Origin: an alpha proteobacterium SCGC AAA240-E13
Lineage (GTDB): Bacteria; Pseudomonadota; Alphaproteobacteria; Pelagibacterales; Pelagibacteraceae
Length of the DNA stretch: 8,738 nt
Direction: 5' to 3'
Assembly (NCBI GenBank): GCA_000504625.1
Contig: AZHR01000028.1
Coordinates: forward strand, 1 to 8,738
Shown here: piece by piece, positions 5,817 to 8,738 of the stretch
Numbering within the stretch: the stretch's first letter is position 1
Layout: each line of letters opens with the position of its first letter
Translations under genes and position numbers: made by a program
The notes under the pieces: generated by a model
Told to the model about the DNA's origin: nothing
What the model saw: only the letters and a program-made list of their open reading frames with translations
The model's database searches: none

Positions 5817-6857
5817 TTACCTAGCAGGTGCTACGTAAAGAATACCACCTTTTGTCCATAGTTCATTAGGACCTCTGTCGGGCAAAATACCTGTATCTGC
5901 GATATTACGCTTGTAACTTTCACCATAATTACCAACTTGTGTAATAATGTTGTAGCTCCAATCGTTTTCTAGTCCCAAAGCCGCGCCTAACTCACCCTCA
6001 GCTCCAACAAGTCTTTTAATTTGTGGATTTTCTGAAGTTTTCATAGCGGAAGCGTTTGAAGAATTAACACCATACTCTTCTGCTTCAATCATTACATATA
6101 ATGACCAACGAACAATATCTTCCCAAACTGAATCGCCTTGTCGAACAACTGGTCCTAAAGGTTCCTTGGAAATTGTTTCTGGCAATACAATGTGATCATC
6201 TGGATTTGACAGCTTGGTTCTTTGAGCTGCTAAACCTGATTTATCAGTTGTATAGGTATCGCATCTTCCTGCATCATAAGCTGCTACCACTTCGTCTGCT
6301 TTTTCAAACACAACTGGTTCATATGTGATACCTTTTGAAGTGAAAAAGTCTCTCATATTCAATTCTGTTGTAGTTCCAATATTTACACAAGCAGAAAGAC
6401 CACTTTTAAATTGGCTAGTAGAAGTTATACCAGAAGCTTTTCTGACCATGAAACCTTGACCATCGTAAAAGTTTACACCAACAAATGTTAATCCAATGTC
6501 AGCATCACGAGACAAAGTCCATGTAGTATTTCTTGATAAAATGTCGATTTCACCTGAAGTTAAAGCTGTAAATCTTTCTTTAGCACTTAGTGGAGTAAAT
6601 TTAACTTTACTTGCATCTCCTAGTACCGCAGCAGCAACAGCTCTACAAACATCAACATCAACACCTGTCCAGTTTCCTGATGCATCAGCATTAGAAAAAC
6701 CTGGAAGACCTTGAGAAACACCACATCTTACAAATCCTTTTTTAATAGTGTTTTTCAGAGTTTTTGATTTCTTTGCTGCCATGGCTTCATTTGCAAATGC
6801 AAATAAAACTACAAAAACGGCTAACAAAGAAGTTAGTTGTTTAATGTATTTATACAT
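5817..6857 (-). CDS. aapJ: General L-amino acid ABC transporter, periplasmic binding protein AapJ
   Basis: A 346-residue solute-binding protein (AapJ/YhdW, SBP family 3) that captures a broad range of L-amino acids in the periplasm and delivers them to AapQMP. The signal peptide MYKYIKQLTSLLAVFVVLFA continues to AMA, with cleavage probably after residue 27. Family blocks are GFVRCGVSQGLPGFS (41-55), GNWTGVDVDVCRAVAAAVLG (61-80), SRNTTWTLSRD (108-118), ACVNIGTTTELNMRDFF (156-172), GRCDTYTTDKSGLAAQR (197-213) and the C-terminal GGILYVAPAR. C157 and C199 may form a disulfide. Length is normal for the family. The ATG follows a GGAA-type ribosome-binding site at 9 bases. The gene looks richer in G+C and alanine/glycine codons than its neighbours, as expected for a highly expressed gene. 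It is first in the operon and is followed by a terminator-like hairpin. Confidence 0.96.
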   Translation of the reverse strand: MYKYIKQLTSLLAVFVVLFAFANEAMAAKKSKTLKNTIKKGFVRCGVSQGLPGFSNADASGNWTGVDVDVCRAVAAAVLGDASKVKFTPLSAKERFTALTSGEIDILSRNTTWTLSRDADIGLTFVGVNFYDGQGFMVRKASGITSTSQFKSGLSACVNIGTTTELNMRDFFTSKGITYEPVVFEKADEVVAAYDAGRCDTYTTDKSGLAAQRTKLSNPDDHIVLPETISKEPLGPVVRQGDSVWEDIVRWSLYVMIEAEEYGVNSSNASAMKTSENPQIKRLVGAEGELGAALGLENDWSYNIITQVGNYGESYKRNIADTGILPDRGPNELWTKGGILYVAPAR

Positions 6858-6872
6858 TTTTTATATTTCCTT

Positions 6873-6890
6873 TTTATTGTTAACAATAAA
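6873..6890. promoter_or_regulatory. Perfect 18-bp palindrome just upstream of the aapJ ribosome-binding site
   Basis: TTTATTGTTAACAATAAA is a perfect 9+9 palindrome centred on GTTAAC with no spacer. It abuts the GGAA ribosome-binding site of aapJ (6867-6870). A hairpin with no spacer is strained in RNA, so a dimeric protein operator is at least as likely as an RNA element. Either way it would sit over or just before the translation start region. Confidence 0.6.
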
Positions 6891-6891
6891 C

Positions 6892-6913
6892 TCAAAAGTC
6901 AGATGACTTTTGA
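6892..6913. promoter_or_regulatory. Perfect 9-bp inverted repeat with 4-base loop in the aapJ leader
   Basis: TCAAAAGTC (6892-6900), AGAT, GACTTTTGA (6905-6913). The arms match perfectly and the loop is an ideal tetraloop size. It lies one base from the palindrome at 6873-6890, so the aapJ leader carries two adjacent symmetric elements. No U tract follows in the direction of aapJ, so it is not a terminator. Possible roles are an operator or a 5'-stabilising hairpin, which would fit a start near 6915. Confidence 0.6.
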
Positions 6914-6921
6914 ATAGCGAT

Positions 6922-6972
6922 ATAATGTTTCATAAATATTGATTCATCAACAAATTAAAAAACTCTATTATA
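6922..6972 (-). promoter_or_regulatory. Candidate promoter region of aapJ (two alternatives)
   Basis: Option one, on the minus strand, is TTGATG (6945-6950) with a 17-base spacer and CATTAT (6922-6927), each 4/6. The start would be near 6915, placing the 6892-6913 hairpin at the very 5' end of the mRNA. Option two is a perfect TATAAT (6967-6972) with no good -35 box, giving a leader of about 100 bases. Sequence alone does not separate them. Confidence 0.35.
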
Positions 6973-7069
6973 AAAAAAATAGACCCAGATGTAGTTAAAA
7001 TTAATATTTAAATACTATATCATGTATATCTGAAAAAATTTAGTTAAGTTTAAGCACAAATACTTTAGT

Positions 7070-7921
7070 TTAAATAGATTTTCTAACTAAATAAACAAAT
7101 ATCAAGGAAGTAGCGAACATTATTAAACTATAGGTAGCTGCAGGTATTACATACATGCCTCCACCAAAAATTGATGTTGCCACAAATATTGCTAGAGTTC
7201 CATTTTGTAGTCCACACTCAATTGTAATACATATTTTTTGTTCCGTACCTGATGCTAGGGACTGGGCAAGAAAATAAGCTACAATCATCATAATTACGTT
7301 AAGTACCAGAGTTACAAGACCTGCTTGGGCAAAATAATAAAAGACATTTTCTCTTTCTGACGCAATAGCTCCCAATAAAACTATTACGAAAAGGACTGTT
7401 GAAACTTTTTTAGCTATTGGTTCATATCTTAATACAATTTTAGAAACAAATCTTCTAAGCAACATACCTAATATAACTGGCACTGTAACAATTAAAAACA
7501 TGTCGCGTATCATACTGGTTAATAAAAAATTTTGAGATATATTGGAATCTGTCAATAACTTAACAGAAGTTAAAACAATAAATGGAATTGTAATAACACA
7601 AAACAAACTGATAATTGCTGTAAGTGATATTGATAAAGCTACATCACCCTTTGAATAAGAAGTTAACAAATTTGAAGTAACTCCACCCGGCGCAGCCGCA
7701 ATAATCATAACTCCAACTGCTAACTCTGGAGCAATAGGCCATATTTTTACAAGAATAAATGCTACAATTGGAAGTAAAATAATCTGAGAAAAAGCTCCTA
7801 CAGCAAAATCTCGAGGTTGTTTAACAACTCTTAAAAAATTAGTTCCAGTAAGTCCCAAACCTAGTACAAACATTATAAAGGCTAAAGCTAATGGCAAAAA
7901 AATCTCTATTACAATTCCCAT
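7070..7921 (-). CDS. BASS-family (bile acid:sodium symporter superfamily) transporter
   Basis: A 283-residue inner-membrane protein with about nine or ten hydrophobic segments, matching the SBF domain over its whole length. Hallmarks are LGLGLTGTNFLRVVKQPR near the N-terminus, the APGGVTSNLLTSYSKGDVAL motif at 77-96 (first discontinuous helix, sodium-site region) and ITIECGLQNGTLA at 232-244, whose E235 and Q239 lie where bacterial ASBT homologues bind sodium. Members of this family import varied organic anions, such as keto acids, pantoate or sulfonates, using Na+; the substrate here cannot be assigned and bile acids are not implied. The ATG at 7919-7921 fits the family N-terminus, though the ribosome-binding site is weak. 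It is separated from aapJ by 212 bases and probably transcribed on its own. Confidence 0.9.
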   Translation of the reverse strand: MGIVIEIFLPLALAFIMFVLGLGLTGTNFLRVVKQPRDFAVGAFSQIILLPIVAFILVKIWPIAPELAVGVMIIAAAPGGVTSNLLTSYSKGDVALSISLTAIISLFCVITIPFIVLTSVKLLTDSNISQNFLLTSMIRDMFLIVTVPVILGMLLRRFVSKIVLRYEPIAKKVSTVLFVIVLLGAIASERENVFYYFAQAGLVTLVLNVIMMIVAYFLAQSLASGTEQKICITIECGLQNGTLAIFVATSIFGGGMYVIPAATYSLIMFATSLIFVYLVRKSI

Positions 7922-7928
7922 ATCTAAT

Positions 7929-7957
7929 ATTACTATAGATTATCACCTTGTCGTCAA
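7929..7957 (-). promoter_or_regulatory. Candidate promoter of the BASS transporter gene
   Basis: Minus strand TTGACG (7952-7957, 5/6) is followed after 17 bases by AGTAAT (7929-7934, 4/6). The start would fall almost at the ATG, giving a very short or absent leader, in keeping with the poor ribosome-binding site. It is divergent from the small plus-strand ORF promoter, the two -35 regions lying about 13 bases apart. Confidence 0.35.
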
Positions 7958-7970
7958 GCTAACATAATCT

Positions 7971-7999
7971 TTGTTTTATAATACATATTTTGTATAATA
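7971..7999 (+). promoter_or_regulatory. Candidate promoter of the 19-codon ORF, overlapped by an imperfect inverted repeat
   Basis: TTGTTT (7971-7976) and a perfect TATAAT (7993-7998) are separated by 16 bases, putting the start near 8005 and leaving a leader of about 17 bases that contains GGAGG. An inverted repeat, TATAATACA (7977-7985), TATTT, TGTATAATA (7991-7999), matches at 8 of 9 positions and covers the spacer and -10 box, as an operator would. Both are AT-rich and could be chance. Confidence 0.45.
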
Positions 8000-8021
8000 T
8001 AAAATCTAATTTGGAGGATTA

Positions 8022-8081
8022 ATGGGTGGCTGGGAAATTTTAGCAATAGTAGCTATAGTATATTATTTTTGGAACAACTAA
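8022..8081 (+). CDS. Candidate 19-residue membrane microprotein
   Basis: The ORF encodes MGGWEILAIVAIVYYFWNN and ends with TAA (8079-8081). Its ATG is preceded by a consensus GGAGG (8013-8017) four bases upstream, the strongest Shine-Dalgarno sequence I see near any gene here except perhaps the XRE gene. A TATAAT box sits at 7993-7998. The peptide is one hydrophobic segment (residues 5-17), flanked by a short GGWE N-terminus and a WNN C-terminus, and could be a single short membrane helix. It is encoded opposite to both neighbours: divergent from the BASS gene and convergent with the oxygenase gene, whose stop codon is 11 bases away. I do not recognise a family and assign no function. It could be a chance ORF, but the coincidence of signals is notable. 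No hairpin terminator follows. Confidence 0.55.
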   Translation: MGGWEILAIVAIVYYFWNN

Positions 8082-8092
8082 AAAAATTAAAT

Positions 8093-8738
8093 TTATCTTT
8101 TATATTCAATAAATTTTTTTAATGATTGAGTTAAAAAAATTCCATAATTATTTATTTTATGGAGTGGTTTATTCTTTATATTTAAGAAAACAGGATCTAT
8201 AACAAAATCATAATTTGGTTCAAAAAAAAATGGAATCGAAATTCTCTTTTTATGATTTAAAATTACTCTATGATTAGTAGCTTTAAATTTATCATTAGTT
8301 AATTTTTGTAGGGCTAAACCAGTATTAATTACAAAAGAATTTTCACTGTAAGGAACATCATACCATTCAGAATTATTTCTATCTTGTACTTGTAAACCTC
8401 CTTTTTTATCTTGATAAAGAATTGTCATTATTCCGCTGTCTACATGAGTTTCACATCCAAGTCTTTTTCCATCTTGAGATGAGATCTCAATTGGTTTTTT
8501 TTGTCTAGGATAGTAATTAAATCTCAATGTTGTTAATGTTTTTGGTCTTCTAAATACCTTATGTACAATTTTTGGATTTTCTTCAAAAATTTTTATTATA
8601 GACTGAAATAAAATTTCTCCTAAAATAAATAAACAATCAAAATATCTTTTAATCGTTAATACTGATCTATCATCTAAAACTTTGGATAAATCTATAATTT
8701 CAAATTTATCTTTAGATAAAATTCTAGTCATAGAACTA
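8093..8738 (-). CDS. Isopenicillin-N-synthase-like Fe(II)/2-oxoglutarate-dependent oxygenase, 5' end outside the window
   Basis: The C-terminal 2OG-Fe(II) oxygenase domain is complete. Numbering from the methionine at 8729-8731, the iron ligands are H96 and D98 in ETHVDSGIMTILYQD and H154 in ATNHRV, and the 2-oxoglutarate-binding R-x-S is R163/S165 in KKRISIPFFFEPNYD. GGLQVQD, WYDVPYSENSFVINTG and LQKLTNDKFKATNHRV are characteristic of the IPNS/plant-type dioxygenase family. Those proteins are usually 300-350 residues with an N-terminal DIOX_N domain; only 212 residues follow the methionine and the frame stays open to the window edge, so that methionine is probably internal and about 100 residues are missing. 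Substrate cannot be predicted, since the family includes hydroxylases, desaturases and ring-forming enzymes. Penicillin synthesis is not implied. Confidence 0.85.
   Translation of the reverse strand, partial: SSMTRILSKDKFEIIDLSKVLDDRSVLTIKRYFDCLFILGEILFQSIIKIFEENPKIVHKVFRRPKTLTTLRFNYYPRQKKPIEISSQDGKRLGCETHVDSGIMTILYQDKKGGLQVQDRNNSEWYDVPYSENSFVINTGLALQKLTNDKFKATNHRVILNHKKRISIPFFFEPNYDFVIDPVFLNIKNKPLHKINNYGIFLTQSLKKFIEYKR

Noticed and set aside
6496..6714. Plus-strand open frames opposite aapJ (6101-6328 and 6496-6714)
   Set aside because: Shadows of the aapJ reading frame; no initiation signals and no family resemblance.
6858..7069. A hidden small gene or known riboswitch in the 212-base aapJ/BASS gap
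   Set aside because: No ORF with a credible ribosome-binding site and no fold I recognise as a glycine, SAM or other known riboswitch; only the two palindromes and promoter-like boxes are supportable.
1..8738. CRISPR array, insertion sequence, prophage or defence island
   Set aside because: No spaced direct repeats, transposase, integrase, terminal inverted repeats or phage-like genes were seen; the gene content is metabolic and translational.

Overview
The window is AT-rich, tightly packed DNA from a streamlined bacterium. The best fit is a marine alphaproteobacterium of the SAR11 (Pelagibacterales) type. This is inferred from the base composition, short gaps between genes, a complete AapJQMP/YhdWXYZ-type general L-amino acid ABC transporter, an alphaproteobacterial-style XRE regulator with the 'TFQQIQKYEKG' recognition region, and lysine/asparagine/isoleucine-rich proteins. 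No rRNA or other firm taxonomic marker is present, so the assignment is an inference.

Layout, left to right. Bases 1-1032 hold the N-terminal part of valyl-tRNA synthetase (valS, minus strand). Its reading stops making sense near base 95, where the sequence appears joined to an unrelated or inverted piece. Two plus-strand tRNA genes follow, Cys(GCA) and Asn(GTT). A small XRE-family repressor-like gene (minus) lies convergent to them and has its own candidate promoter. A terminator-like hairpin at 1743-1769 separates it from the next block.

The main block (1828-6857, all minus) reads in transcription order aapJ (periplasmic binding protein), a terminator-like hairpin, aapQ, aapM (ATGA overlap), aapP (ATPase), then a secreted DUF6134-like protein of unknown function. 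The hairpin between aapJ and aapQ probably keeps binding-protein output above that of the membrane components. Upstream of aapJ are two back-to-back perfect palindromes that look like regulatory DNA or a structured 5' leader.

Right of this lies a BASS-family (bile acid:sodium symporter superfamily) transporter (minus). Divergent from it, on the plus strand, is an unannotated-looking 19-codon ORF (MGGWEILAIVAIVYYFWNN) with a consensus GGAGG ribosome-binding site and a TATAAT box. The window ends inside an isopenicillin-N-synthase-like Fe(II)/2-oxoglutarate oxygenase gene (minus, N-terminus outside the window).

Functionally the window is mostly nutrient uptake: amino acids through Aap, plus an organic anion/Na+ symporter. 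Around it sit translation genes (valS and two tRNAs). No mobile element, CRISPR array or defence system is visible. The items most worth follow-up are the 19-aa ORF, the paired palindromes before aapJ, the aapJ/aapQ hairpin, and the break in valS.
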